This document shows, piece by piece, positions 9,209 through 17,787 of a DNA stretch of 64,000 nt; the stretch's first letter is position 1, and every line of letters starts with the position of its first letter. The translations under genes and the position numbers were made by a program. The stretch lies in the NCBI GenBank assembly GCA_900596015.1, contig UVIF01000001.1:576513-640512 (forward strand), in the 5' to 3' direction. This stretch comes from Pseudomonas viridiflava. Its GTDB lineage: Bacteria; Pseudomonadota; Gammaproteobacteria; Pseudomonadales; Pseudomonadaceae. The notes under the pieces were generated by a model that had not been told where the DNA came from, did not search any database, and worked only from the letters and a program-made list of their open reading frames with translations.

Positions 9209-9231
9209 CGCTTTTCGCATATTAGCTTATG
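9209..9231. promoter_or_regulatory. Candidate operator (copy 2) between LysR and thiol dioxygenase genes
   Basis: The sequence 9209-9225 is the exact reverse complement of 8281-8297. It sits just upstream of the LysR start (9207) and within the divergent region serving the dioxygenase gene (9302). A CATA-N6-TATG dyad spans 9218-9231. This position fits autoregulation plus control of the divergent operon. A separate imperfect dyad (CCCT-ttgct-AGGG with flanking TTA/TAA) lies at about 9254-9276. Confidence 0.5.
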
Positions 9232-9301
9232 AACAAATTGAATTTCGGGAAGCTTAATCCCTTTGCTAGGGTAATAACGAATCTGTTCGAGGGCTACTGA
9301 A

Positions 9302-9925
9302 ATGACTCATCCACTGCGCTATGACCGCTTTCGCCAGTTCGTCGGCGACCTGGCCGAGCTGCTCGATCGCGACTCGAGCGAGCCTGCGGTGCTGGAACAG
9401 GGCGCGGTTTTGCTGCAGCGGCTGGTCAGCCACGACGACTGGTTGCCGACCATCGCGGCCCAGCCCGATCCGCAGCGCTATCAACAATTCCTGCTGCACG
9501 CCGATGCGCGCCAGCGCTTTTCGGTGGTGAGCTTCATCTGGGGCCCAGGCCAGAGCACACCGATCCACGACCATCGCGTCTGGGGATTGATCGGCATGTT
9601 GCGCGGCGCCGAATACTCCCAGGGGTTCAGCCGTGCCAGCGATGGTCGCCTGTTGCCCGACGGCGCGCCGATCCGCCTGGGGCCAGGCCAGGTCGAAGCG
9701 GTATCGCCCAGCATCGGCGACATCCATCAGGTGAGCAATGCCTTCGACGACCGTGTGTCCATCAGCATTCATGTCTACGGCGCCAATATCGGCGCCGTAG
9801 CGCGCGCCGTGTACAGCGAAAGCGGCGAAGAAAAGCCCTTCATTTCCGGTTATTCCAATGTGGGCATTCCCAACTTCTGGGACTTGTCCAAAGAGAGCCC
9901 GCCTAAAGAGAGTTCACCCGCATGA
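9302..9925 (+). CDS. 3-mercaptopropionate dioxygenase (thiol dioxygenase, cupin)
   Basis: Non-heme iron enzyme that adds O2 to a small thiol to give a sulfinate; 207 residues. Visible ligands are H89, H91 (STPIHDHRVWG) and H142 (GDIHQVSN), with the S155-H157-Y159 triad in SISIHVYG. Q62 and R168 stand where the P. aeruginosa 3-mercaptopropionate dioxygenase (PA2602) has Gln62 and Arg168 as I remember it. Cysteine dioxygenases instead use an Arg near position 60. I therefore prefer 3-mercaptopropionate over cysteine as substrate. The gene overlaps the rhodanese gene by ATGA, so the two are coupled, as with PA2602/PA2603. Confidence 0.87.
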   Translation: MTHPLRYDRFRQFVGDLAELLDRDSSEPAVLEQGAVLLQRLVSHDDWLPTIAAQPDPQRYQQFLLHADARQRFSVVSFIWGPGQSTPIHDHRVWGLIGMLRGAEYSQGFSRASDGRLLPDGAPIRLGPGQVEAVSPSIGDIHQVSNAFDDRVSISIHVYGANIGAVARAVYSESGEEKPFISGYSNVGIPNFWDLSKESPPKESSPA

Positions 9926-11505
9926 GCCAGATTGCCGTACGCCCCTACTCCACCCTGCGCCAGGCACTGCTGGACGGCCAGGAAGTGGCATTGATTGATG
10001 TACGCGAAGAGGCGCCTTTCGCCGAGGCTCACCCACTGTTCGCTGCCAACATACCGCTGTCCCGGCTGGAGCTGGACATCTACGCGCGGGTACCGCGCCG
10101 CGATACGGCGATCACCGTCTATGACGACGGCGAGGGCCTTGCCGCCGTGGCCGCGCAACGCTTGCAAGCGCTCGGTTATACCGATGTGGCGCTGCTGCAA
10201 GGCGGGCTTGCCGGTTGGCGCGATGCGGGCGGCGAGCTGTTTCGCGACGTCAACGTCCCGAGCAAGGCTTTCGGCGAACTGGTCGAAAGCCTGCGACATA
10301 CGCCTTCACTGACCGCCGAGCAAGTGCAGGCACTGCTGCAAAGCCAGGCCGATGTGGTGGTGGTCGACGCACGCCGTTTCGACGAATACCAGACCATGAG
10401 CATTCCGGGCGGCATCAGTGTGCCGGGCGCCGAACTGGTGCTGCGCATCGGCGAACTGGCGCCCGATCCGCAAACCCGGGTAATCGTCAACTGCGCCGGT
10501 CGCACCCGCAGCATCATCGGCACGCAGTCGCTGGTCAATGCGGGCATTCCCAACCCGGTGTCGGCACTGCGCAACGGCACCATCGGCTGGACACTGGCAG
10601 GTCAGACACTGGAGCACGGCCAACAGCGTCGCTTCGGCGAAGTGGCCGAGCACACCCGCGCGGCAGCGGCGCAGTCGGCACGCGTCGTGGCAGACAGGGC
10701 CGGCGTGCAACGCGCGACGCTTGCAGCGCTGGCCCGTTGGCAAACCGAACAGAGCCGCACCACCTATGTGTTCGACGTGCGCACCCCGGAAGAATACGCG
10801 GCCGGGCACCTGCCTGCGGCGCGCTGCACACCGGGCGGTCAACTGGTGCAGGAGACCGATCATTTCGCCAGCGTGCGCGGTGCACGGCTGGTGCTGGTGG
10901 ACGACGACGGCGTACGCGCCAACATGAGCGCCTCGTGGCTGGCCCAGATGGGCTGGGACGTGTCCGTGCTGGACGATGCGCAATCCAGCGATTTCACGGC
11001 CACCGGCGCCTGGCAGCCGCCGCTGCCGACCCTGCCCGATGCCGAGACAGTCAGCCCCGCAACACTTGCCCAGTGGCAAGCTGACGGTGATACCCAGGTA
11101 TTCGATTTCACCAGCAGCGCCAACCATGTGCAGCGCCATATTGCCGGTGCCCACTGGGCCCTGCGCGCGCAGTTGCCCCAGGCCCTGGAGAACGTGCCCG
11201 TGGCCGAACGCTACGTGGTGACCTGCGGCAGCGGGCTGCTGGCGCGCTTCGCCGTGGCCGATCTGCAGGCGTTGACCGGCAAGCCGGTATTTCTTCTCGA
11301 AGGTGGCAATGCCGCCTGGGTAGAGCAAGGCCTGCCGGTGGAAACAGGCGAGCGCCATCTGGCCGTGCCCCGCAGCGACCGCTACCGGCGGCCCTACGAG
11401 GGCACCGACAACCCCCGCCAGGCCATGCAAGGCTATCTGGATTGGGAGTTCGGTCTGGTCGAACAACTGGCCAACGACGGCACCCACGGCTTCAAGGTGA
11501 TCTGA
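9922..11505 (+). CDS. Four-domain rhodanese (sulfurtransferase)
   Basis: 527 residues made of four tandem rhodanese-like domains, at roughly 5-115, 125-235, 255-370 and 375-490. Domains 2 and 4 carry the persulfide cysteine: C191 in VNCAGRTRS and C435 in VTCGSGLLAR. In domains 1 and 3 the equivalent loop reads YDDGEG and VDDDGV, with Asp in place of Cys, so they should be catalytically silent. No signal peptide, so cytoplasmic. It starts inside the stop of the thiol dioxygenase gene (ATGA, 9922-9925). Likely handles sulfane sulfur or persulfides made from the same thiol substrates; the acceptor is unknown. Confidence 0.88.
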   Translation: MSQIAVRPYSTLRQALLDGQEVALIDVREEAPFAEAHPLFAANIPLSRLELDIYARVPRRDTAITVYDDGEGLAAVAAQRLQALGYTDVALLQGGLAGWRDAGGELFRDVNVPSKAFGELVESLRHTPSLTAEQVQALLQSQADVVVVDARRFDEYQTMSIPGGISVPGAELVLRIGELAPDPQTRVIVNCAGRTRSIIGTQSLVNAGIPNPVSALRNGTIGWTLAGQTLEHGQQRRFGEVAEHTRAAAAQSARVVADRAGVQRATLAALARWQTEQSRTTYVFDVRTPEEYAAGHLPAARCTPGGQLVQETDHFASVRGARLVLVDDDGVRANMSASWLAQMGWDVSVLDDAQSSDFTATGAWQPPLPTLPDAETVSPATLAQWQADGDTQVFDFTSSANHVQRHIAGAHWALRAQLPQALENVPVAERYVVTCGSGLLARFAVADLQALTGKPVFLLEGGNAAWVEQGLPVETGERHLAVPRSDRYRRPYEGTDNPRQAMQGYLDWEFGLVEQLANDGTHGFKVI

Positions 11506-11619
11506 CACCGCCGTACCCCTTACCTCACTGGCTGCTCGGGACCTGATGAAACCGGACCGAGCGGCGATCGCACTCATGTGCCGTCGCCGCCGGTCTGCAC
11601 GTTTTTCAGGAGAGACCCG

Positions 11620-12414
11620 ATGACTTCGTTGTCCGTTCTGCACGATTCCACGCCCACGCTGCGCCAGCGTGTCACGCCGCAGGAATGGGAGGTGCGCGTA
11701 AAGCTTGCGGCTGCCTATCGCCTGGCCGCGCAGCTGCGCTGGACCGATCATATCTATACGCATTTCTCGGCCCGCGTGCCGGGCGATCAGGAACACTTCC
11801 TGATCAACGCCTTCGGCCTGCTGTTCGATGAAATCACCGCGTCCAATCTGGTCAAGGTGGATATCGACGGTGAGCTGATCGACGATCCGCTGGGGCTGGG
11901 CATCAACCACGCAGGCTACGTGATCCACAGCGCCATCCACCGCGCACGCCCCGACCTCAAAGCGGTGCTGCACACTCATACCCGCGATGGTGCGGCAGTG
12001 TCGGCCCAGCGCAACGGCTTGCTGCCGTTGTCCCAGCACGCGCTGCTCTACTACAGCCGCGTGGCCTACCACGGTTATGAAGGCATAGCGCTGGATCTGG
12101 ACGAACAGACGCGCCTGGTCCGCAACCTGGGTGACAGCAACATCCTCATCCTGCGCAACCACGGCCTGTTGACCGGAGGCGTCAGTGTCGAGCACGCCTT
12201 CCGCGAACTGCATGGGCTGGAACGGGCCTGCAACATCCAGATCGCCGCCCAGGCCGGCGGCAATGCCGACCTGCTGCTGGCGCCGCAGGCGGCCATCGAC
12301 AAAGTGCACCAGCAGTCCGCCAGTGCAGCCAGCGGCGACAACCCCAAGATCCAACTGCACTGGGACGCCCTGATCCGTCAGCTGGACCGCGAGGGCCAAG
12401 ACTATGCCACCTGA
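11620..12414 (+). CDS. Class II aldolase/adducin family protein
   Basis: 264 residues with the class II aldolase fold (fuculose-phosphate aldolase, methylthioribulose-phosphate dehydratase, adducin head). Metal ligands are visible as H118 and H120 (VLHTHTRDG) and H181 (LRNHGLLTGG). The start at 11620 has AGGAG 7-12 bases upstream. Its 3' end overlaps the permease gene by 11 bases, so it is co-translated with a sulfonate-type transporter. It could cleave or dehydrate a C3-C5 sulfur compound, or act on its carbon skeleton after desulfuration. The substrate is not determinable here. Confidence 0.85.
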   Translation: MTSLSVLHDSTPTLRQRVTPQEWEVRVKLAAAYRLAAQLRWTDHIYTHFSARVPGDQEHFLINAFGLLFDEITASNLVKVDIDGELIDDPLGLGINHAGYVIHSAIHRARPDLKAVLHTHTRDGAAVSAQRNGLLPLSQHALLYYSRVAYHGYEGIALDLDEQTRLVRNLGDSNILILRNHGLLTGGVSVEHAFRELHGLERACNIQIAAQAGGNADLLLAPQAAIDKVHQQSASAASGDNPKIQLHWDALIRQLDREGQDYAT

Positions 12415-13252
12415 AATCGCCTCTGCACCGATCGCCAGAGCACCCATTCACATGCTCGAAGTCACGCCCAGCGCAGCCCGCCGCGGCGTGCGCGTGCCGG
12501 GCTTCGTGCTCAGGCTGCTGAGCCCGCTGGCGATCCTGGTGCTGTGGGAGCTGGCTTCCCGGGCCGGGCTGATTCCACCGCGCATCATCGCCGCGCCGTC
12601 GAGCATTGCCGTGACATTCTGGGCCCTGACGGTCAGCGGCGAACTGCCCATGCACCTGCTGATCTCCCTGCAGCGGGCGGTGTCGGGGCTGGCCATCGGG
12701 GTGGTGATCGGCACCGTCGCCGCTTTGTTCACCGGGTTGTCGCGACGTGGCGAGGTGCTGCTCGACTCGCCCATGCAGATGCTGCGCACCGTACCGTCGC
12801 TGGCGCTGGTACCACTGTTCATTCTGTGGTTCGGCATCGGCGAATTCACCAAGGTCGCGCTGATCGTCATGGGCACCACCTTTCCGGTGTACCTGAACCT
12901 GTTCGCCGGCATCCGCAGCATCGACCCCAAGCTGATCGAAGCCGGCAACACCCTGGGGCTGAACCGTCGCGAACTGGTGTGGCACGTGATATTGCCCGGT
13001 GCGCTGCCTTCGTTCTTCGTCGGCCTGCGCTATTCGCTGGCGATTTCCTGGCTGGCGCTGGTGTTCGTCGAGCAGATCAACGCCACCTCCGGCATCGGCT
13101 TCCTGGCCAGCGACGCACGCGACTTCATGCGCACCGACATCATCGTCATCTGCCTGCTGGTGTACAGCCTGCTGGGGCTGGTGATCGACGGCATCATCCG
13201 CGCCCTGGAGCACTATGCCCTGGCCTGGCGCCCCTCCTTCGTGAAGAGCTGA
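12404..13252 (+). CDS. Sulfonate/taurine-type ABC transporter permease (SsuC/TauC-like)
   Basis: 282-residue inner-membrane permease with about six transmembrane segments. The EAA loop is present as EAGNTLGLNRRELVWHVILPGALP, and the family region VPSLALVPLFILWFGIGE precedes it. The start at 12404 overlaps the aldolase-like gene; an alternative ATG 48 bases downstream (12452) begins MLEVTPSAARRG and cannot be excluded. It pairs with the ATPase gene that starts five bases after its stop. No binding-protein gene is adjacent: the nearest sulfonate binders in the window are at 5175-6140 and 19692-20669. Confidence 0.9.
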   Translation: MPPEIASAPIARAPIHMLEVTPSAARRGVRVPGFVLRLLSPLAILVLWELASRAGLIPPRIIAAPSSIAVTFWALTVSGELPMHLLISLQRAVSGLAIGVVIGTVAALFTGLSRRGEVLLDSPMQMLRTVPSLALVPLFILWFGIGEFTKVALIVMGTTFPVYLNLFAGIRSIDPKLIEAGNTLGLNRRELVWHVILPGALPSFFVGLRYSLAISWLALVFVEQINATSGIGFLASDARDFMRTDIIVICLLVYSLLGLVIDGIIRALEHYALAWRPSFVKS

Positions 13253-13256
13253 TCCC

Positions 13257-14048
13257 ATGACCGCACACACCCTGACCCGCCCATTGCACCCTCAACCCGC
13301 CGTCAGCCTGCAGAACGTGGTGCGCCAGTTCGGCACCAGCCGTGTCATCGACGGCCTGGACCTGGACATCGCACCCGGCGAGTTCGTTGCCCTGCTGGGC
13401 GCCAGCGGCTCGGGCAAGACTACCCTGCTGCGCTCGCTGGCCGGGCTCGACCCGATCGAGGGCGGCCGCCTGCTGGTGCCCGCGGCACGCTCGGCGGTGT
13501 TTCAAGAACCGCGCCTGATGCCGTGGAAGCGCGTGTGGAAGAACGTCACCCTGGGCGTGCGCGACCCCCAGGCCCGCGAGCGTGCGGTCAAGGCGCTGAC
13601 CGAAGTGGGCCTGGCGCACCGGTTGGACGCCTTTCCCGCCACCTTGTCCGGCGGTGAAGCCCAGCGCGTGGCATTGGCACGCAGCCTGGTGCGCGAGCCT
13701 CGCCTGCTGTTGCTCGACGAACCCTTCGCGGCCCTCGATGCCCTTACCCGCATTCGCATGCATCAGTTGATCATCGATCTGTGGCGTGCCCACGGGCCTG
13801 CGGTGCTGCTGGTCACCCACGATGTCGAGGAAGCGATCCTGCTGGCCGATCGCATCATCGTGCTCAAGCAGGGGCGGATTGCCGAAGCACTGCCCATCGG
13901 GCTGGATCGCCCTCGAGAAAAAGGTACCCCGGCCTTCAATGCCATTCGCCGACGCCTGCTGGGGCTGCTGGGCGTGGAAGCCGGCCCGCCTCAGGTGGCC
14001 GATGGGCCCTTGCCGCTGGCCAGCAGACCAAGAGCGCTCGCGACCTGA
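13257..14048 (+). CDS. Sulfonate-type ABC transporter ATP-binding protein (SsuB-like)
   Basis: 263-residue importer ATPase. Walker A GASGSGKTT is at about 48-56, followed by Q-loop AVFQEPRLMPW, signature LSGGEAQRVALARSL, Walker B LLLLDEPFAALD and switch histidine in VTHDVEEA. FQEPRLMPW and DEPFAALDALTR are typical of the SsuB/TauB group. It follows the permease gene with a 4-base gap and ends the first module of the island; a REP inverted repeat follows at 14054. Powers uptake of an alkanesulfonate or related anion, by family inference. Confidence 0.92.
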   Translation: MTAHTLTRPLHPQPAVSLQNVVRQFGTSRVIDGLDLDIAPGEFVALLGASGSGKTTLLRSLAGLDPIEGGRLLVPAARSAVFQEPRLMPWKRVWKNVTLGVRDPQARERAVKALTEVGLAHRLDAFPATLSGGEAQRVALARSLVREPRLLLLDEPFAALDALTRIRMHQLIIDLWRAHGPAVLLVTHDVEEAILLADRIIVLKQGRIAEALPIGLDRPREKGTPAFNAIRRRLLGLLGVEAGPPQVADGPLPLASRPRALAT

Positions 14049-14053
14049 ATCGA

Positions 14054-14159
14054 GGTGGGGCCATTCGCGGGCAGAGCCCCGCTCCCACAAGGAGTGCAGC
14101 AGACATTCGGGCACCACCAACCCTGTGGGAGCGGGGCTCTGCCCGCGAAGGCCCCCACC
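14054..14159. repeat. REP-type inverted repeat, type 1
   Basis: An arm at 14054-14089 (GGTGGGGCCATTCGCGGGCA and onward) is followed at 14124-14159 by its near-perfect reverse complement, with about 34 bases between. The core CGCGGGCAGAGCCCCGCTCC is the well-known Pseudomonas REP/BIME type. It lies between the sulfonate transporter genes and the peptide-type ABC genes and may uncouple their transcripts. Confidence 0.85.
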
Positions 14160-14201
14160 CCAAACCCAAGCCGATCACAGCACTGAAAAGGACCCTCACC
14201 C

Positions 14202-15854
14202 ATGCCCCACCCAGCCCCCTCATCGGCTTCGAACCCACCTACACGCCCCCGCCTGCTGGCGCTCGGCGTACTGCTCGCAACACTTGTGGGCTGCTCCCCC
14301 TCGGCCCCCGAGCAGGCCGACAAGACTTTGAAGATCGCCTTCTTCGGCGACAACACCACCCTGGTCAGTGTCGACCCTTTCCAGGTCTATTGGCTCGAAC
14401 ACCGCGTGCTGCTGCGCAACGTCGCCGAATCACTGACCGACCAGGACCCGGACAGTGGCAAGATCATTCCCTGGTTGGCCAAGAGCTGGGACATCAGCGA
14501 CGACGCCCTGAGCTACACCTTCCAGCTGCGTGACGACGTCACCTTCAGCAATGGCGAGCGCTTCGACGCCAACGCCGTGAAGGCCGCCTTCGACAGCGAC
14601 AAGGCATTCGCCAAGGAGCTGCCGGCGACCTTCGGTGCGACCTACCTGGCGGGCTACGACCACGCCGAAGTGCTCGACGACTTCACCGTCAAACTGGTGC
14701 TGTCGCGACCCAACGCAGGTTTCCTGCAGGCCACCTCCACCACCAACCTGGCGATCCTCGCGCCGGCCTCCTACCAGTTGACGGCCAAGCAGCGCTCGCT
14801 TGGCCAGATCATCGGCACCGGGCCGTTCGTGCTCGAGCACTACACGCCGGAGAGCGGCGCCCGACTGACCCGTCGACCGGGTTACCACTGGGCGTCGGCG
14901 AACATGAAGAACAAGGCCGACGCCCATCTGGAGGCCGTGGAAATCAGCTACATCGCCGAGGAAAGCGTGCGCAATGGATTGTTCCTGCAGGGCAAGGTCG
15001 ATGTACTGTGGCCGCGCAATCCGTTCTCGGAAGTCGACCTCAAGCTGTACCAGAGCAAGGGCGCTACCATTCAGAGCCGCGCCTTGCCCGGCCCCGCGCT
15101 GAACCTCTACCCCAACACCCGCAACGGCCGTGTACTGGCCGACAGGAAAGTGCGCCAGGCGCTGCTCAAGGCCATCGACCGCAAGAGCTACGCCAGCACC
15201 GTGTACAACGCCGATTTCCCCGTCGTCAACGGTGTGTACGACAGCACCACGCCGTACTTCAAGGCCCAGGGCGCCAAGCTTGGCTACGACGCTGTCGGCG
15301 CCGCACGCTTGCTGGACGAGGCAGGCTGGGCACCGGCTGCTGATGGCTATCGACACAAGGACGGCAAGCGCCTGAGCCTGGCCTACAACATCAACGGCAG
15401 TGAAACGGCCGGCGATGTGCTGGTGCAGGATCAACTGCGCAAGGTCGGTATCGACCTGAAACTCAATGTGGTGACCCGCGCCGAATGGACCGCCGCCAAT
15501 GCCCAGGGCAACTACGACCTGACGTCCACCTACATGACCCGCGCCGACCCGATCATCCTGCAGACCATTCTCGATCCGCGCAGCGCCAACAGCTCGACCC
15601 TGGCCACCAATACCTACGAGCCGGCGACCCTGAACCGGGCCACCGCGCTGTTCGACGCTGGCATCACTGCGACTGCGGCCGAGCAGCGGGCCAAGGCGTA
15701 CGGCGACCTGCAGGACTTGCTGGTAGACGAGGCCTCGGCCATCCCGATCTACGAGCGTGTCTGGCAGGCGGCCACGGCTGCTCGGGTGAAGAACTTCCAC
15801 TGGACTGCAGAGGGCTTCGCCTTCCTCGGTGACATCGAGGTCGGCACGCCATGA
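14202..15854 (+). CDS. Peptide/opine/nickel-type ABC transporter substrate-binding lipoprotein
   Basis: 550-residue periplasmic binding protein of SBP family 5 (DppA/OppA/NikA/GsiB type). A lipobox LVGC places the acylated cysteine at residue 31 after a hydrophobic segment, so it is a lipoprotein. Family features include the early segment QVYWLEHRVLLRNVAESL, the block TYTFQLRDDVTFSNGERFDA (here starting SYTF) and later APASYQ and FVLEHYTPESG. It heads a complete four-gene importer: its stop overlaps the first permease start (ATGA). In this island the cargo may be a sulfur-containing peptide or conjugate, but that is inference. Confidence 0.9.
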   Translation: MPHPAPSSASNPPTRPRLLALGVLLATLVGCSPSAPEQADKTLKIAFFGDNTTLVSVDPFQVYWLEHRVLLRNVAESLTDQDPDSGKIIPWLAKSWDISDDALSYTFQLRDDVTFSNGERFDANAVKAAFDSDKAFAKELPATFGATYLAGYDHAEVLDDFTVKLVLSRPNAGFLQATSTTNLAILAPASYQLTAKQRSLGQIIGTGPFVLEHYTPESGARLTRRPGYHWASANMKNKADAHLEAVEISYIAEESVRNGLFLQGKVDVLWPRNPFSEVDLKLYQSKGATIQSRALPGPALNLYPNTRNGRVLADRKVRQALLKAIDRKSYASTVYNADFPVVNGVYDSTTPYFKAQGAKLGYDAVGAARLLDEAGWAPAADGYRHKDGKRLSLAYNINGSETAGDVLVQDQLRKVGIDLKLNVVTRAEWTAANAQGNYDLTSTYMTRADPIILQTILDPRSANSSTLATNTYEPATLNRATALFDAGITATAAEQRAKAYGDLQDLLVDEASAIPIYERVWQAATAARVKNFHWTAEGFAFLGDIEVGTP

Positions 15855-16810
15855 ACCGTTACCTGCTGGGGCGTGTCGGCCAGGCGCTGCTAGTGCTGTG
15901 GGGCGCCTATACCATCACCTACTTCATCCTCTACCTGCTGCCCGGCGACACGCTGTCGATCATGCTCAGCGCCTCGGGCCTGGAAGTCGATGCGCTGTCA
16001 CCGGCGGACCTGGCCAAGGCGCGTGCCTACTACGGGCTGGATCGCGGGCTGTTCGAGCAGTACGTGCATCTGCTCTGGCAGGCCCTGCACGGTGACTTCG
16101 GCCAGTCGCTGTCGCTCAACCGCCCGGTGACTGCGCTGCTGGCCGAGCGCCTGCCACAAACCCTTACCCTGGCGGGCACCGCCATCGTGCTGTCGTTGAT
16201 CGGCGGCATTGGCCTGGCCTACCTGACCGCCTACGTGCGCTGGCAACCCCTGCAATCGGCCATGGCGCGCCTGCCGTCGCTGGGGTTCTCGGTGCCGGTG
16301 TTCTGGCTGGGCCTGCTACTGATCCAGGTGTTCGCCTTCGGCCTGGGCTGGTTCCCCGCCACCGGCAGTCAGGGCCTGGACAGCCTGGTGCTGCCGGCCA
16401 TCACCCTGGCGATCCCCAGCGCAGCGGTGTATGCCCAGGTGCTGCAACGCGGATTTCAGCACGTGTGGCGCGAGCCCTACATCACCACGGCCTACGCCAA
16501 AGGTCTGAGCCGCGCCCAGGTGCAGTACCGCCACGGCCTGAAGAACGCGGCATTGCCGATTCTCACGCTGTTCGGCCTGCAGGTCGGCAACACCGTGTCG
16601 GGTGCGGTGCTGGTGGAAACCATCTTCAGCCGCAACGGTGTCGGGCGCCTGGCGCAGGAAGCCGTGCTGCGCCAGGACATTCCAGTGGTGCTGGCAATCG
16701 TTGCGATCTCGGCGGCCGCTTTCGTGGTGGTGAACCTGCTGGTAGACCTGCTCTACCCGATGCTCGACCCCCGTATCACCCACGCGCCCCGCGCGCCCAG
16801 TGCGGCCTAG
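15851..16810 (+). CDS. Peptide-type ABC transporter permease (DppB/GsiC-like)
   Basis: 319-residue inner-membrane permease. The N-terminus MNRYLLGRVGQALLVLWGAYTITYFILYLLPGD (split here at position 20 of the family start) is the standard DppB-type opening. The EAA-like region ITTAYAKGLSRAQVQYRHGLKNA is clear. The ATG overlaps the binding-protein stop. It should form the membrane channel with the DppC-like protein encoded 20 bases downstream. Confidence 0.92.
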   Translation: MNRYLLGRVGQALLVLWGAYTITYFILYLLPGDTLSIMLSASGLEVDALSPADLAKARAYYGLDRGLFEQYVHLLWQALHGDFGQSLSLNRPVTALLAERLPQTLTLAGTAIVLSLIGGIGLAYLTAYVRWQPLQSAMARLPSLGFSVPVFWLGLLLIQVFAFGLGWFPATGSQGLDSLVLPAITLAIPSAAVYAQVLQRGFQHVWREPYITTAYAKGLSRAQVQYRHGLKNAALPILTLFGLQVGNTVSGAVLVETIFSRNGVGRLAQEAVLRQDIPVVLAIVAISAAAFVVVNLLVDLLYPMLDPRITHAPRAPSAA

Positions 16811-16830
16811 GCCTGCAAAGGATTCCGCTC

Positions 16831-17787
16831 ATGCCTTCATCCAACGCCGTGCGCAACCTCGACCGTCGGTTCGCCTCGCCGTCGATACAACGCTTGCCGG
16901 CCACAACGCCATCCGCGCCATCGCCAGCCGCGACCGCGACGCCATGGCGACGACGCAGTCGCTGGTCACGCCTGCTCAGCGCTTCACGTCCTCTGTTGCG
17001 CCGGCCCGGCTTCATGCTGGCCGCGCTGGTAGTCGCTTTCGCCTTGCTGGCTGCGCTGGCACCGGGTGTGCTGAGCGGGTTCGATCCCAATGCCACGGCG
17101 CCGCTGGCCAAGCTCACCGCGCCCAACGCCACCCATTGGTTCGGCACCGACGAGCTGGGCCGCGATCTTTATACCCGCGTGATCCACGGCGCCAGCCTAT
17201 CGATTCAGGCAGCACTGCTGGCGGTTGGCCTGGCCCTGCTTGGTGGCTTGAGCCTGGGCGTGCTGTCGGGGTTCGCCGGGGGCCGCGTGGATGCGCTGAT
17301 CATGCGCGTCATCGACGTGCTGCTGGCCCTGCCCGGCTTGTTGCTGGCCCTGGCCATCGTCACCGCCATCGGCTTCGGCACCTTGCCGGTAGCCCTCGCC
17401 GTGGGTGTGGGGATCATTCCCGGTTTTGCCCGCACCACCCGCGCCGAGGTGCTGCGCGTGAAGACCCTGCCTTACGTGGAAGCCGCCCGCTTGGGCGGCG
17501 CGAGCTGGTTGCAGACGTTGTGGCGGCACATCCTGCCCAACGCCTGGGGGCCCGTGGCCGTGCTCGCCACCCTGGACTTCGGCGCCGCCATTCTGGCCAC
17601 CGCAGGCCTCAGCTTCCTGGGTTTCGGCGCCGCGCCACCGGCGCCGGAATGGGGCACGCTGATCGCCACCGGCCGGCATTTTCTGATCACCGCGCCATGG
17701 GTAGCGTTGTTGCCCGGCGCCTTTGTCGTGGCGGTGGTGTTCAGCCTCAATCACCTGGCCCGCACCCTTGAAGAGATCAAGCGATGA
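16831..17787 (+). CDS. Peptide-type ABC transporter permease (DppC/GsiD-like)
   Basis: 318-residue permease. After a long polar, Pro/Ala/Arg-rich N-terminus (about 55 residues) come the typical GTDELGRDLYTRVIHGASLS block, several transmembrane segments and the EAA loop EAARLGGASWLQTLWRHILPN. I chose the ATG at 16831, 20 bases after the preceding stop. A longer frame from 16465 runs inside the previous gene and is an artefact. Its stop overlaps the ATPase start (ATGA, 17784-17787), showing a tightly coupled operon. Confidence 0.92.
   Translation: MPSSNAVRNLDRRFASPSIQRLPATTPSAPSPAATATPWRRRSRWSRLLSASRPLLRRPGFMLAALVVAFALLAALAPGVLSGFDPNATAPLAKLTAPNATHWFGTDELGRDLYTRVIHGASLSIQAALLAVGLALLGGLSLGVLSGFAGGRVDALIMRVIDVLLALPGLLLALAIVTAIGFGTLPVALAVGVGIIPGFARTTRAEVLRVKTLPYVEAARLGGASWLQTLWRHILPNAWGPVAVLATLDFGAAILATAGLSFLGFGAAPPAPEWGTLIATGRHFLITAPWVALLPGAFVVAVVFSLNHLARTLEEIKR

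Noticed and set aside
10306..12447. Long - strand frame of 713 codons
   Set aside because: Antisense to the rhodanese and aldolase-like genes; no domain recognised.
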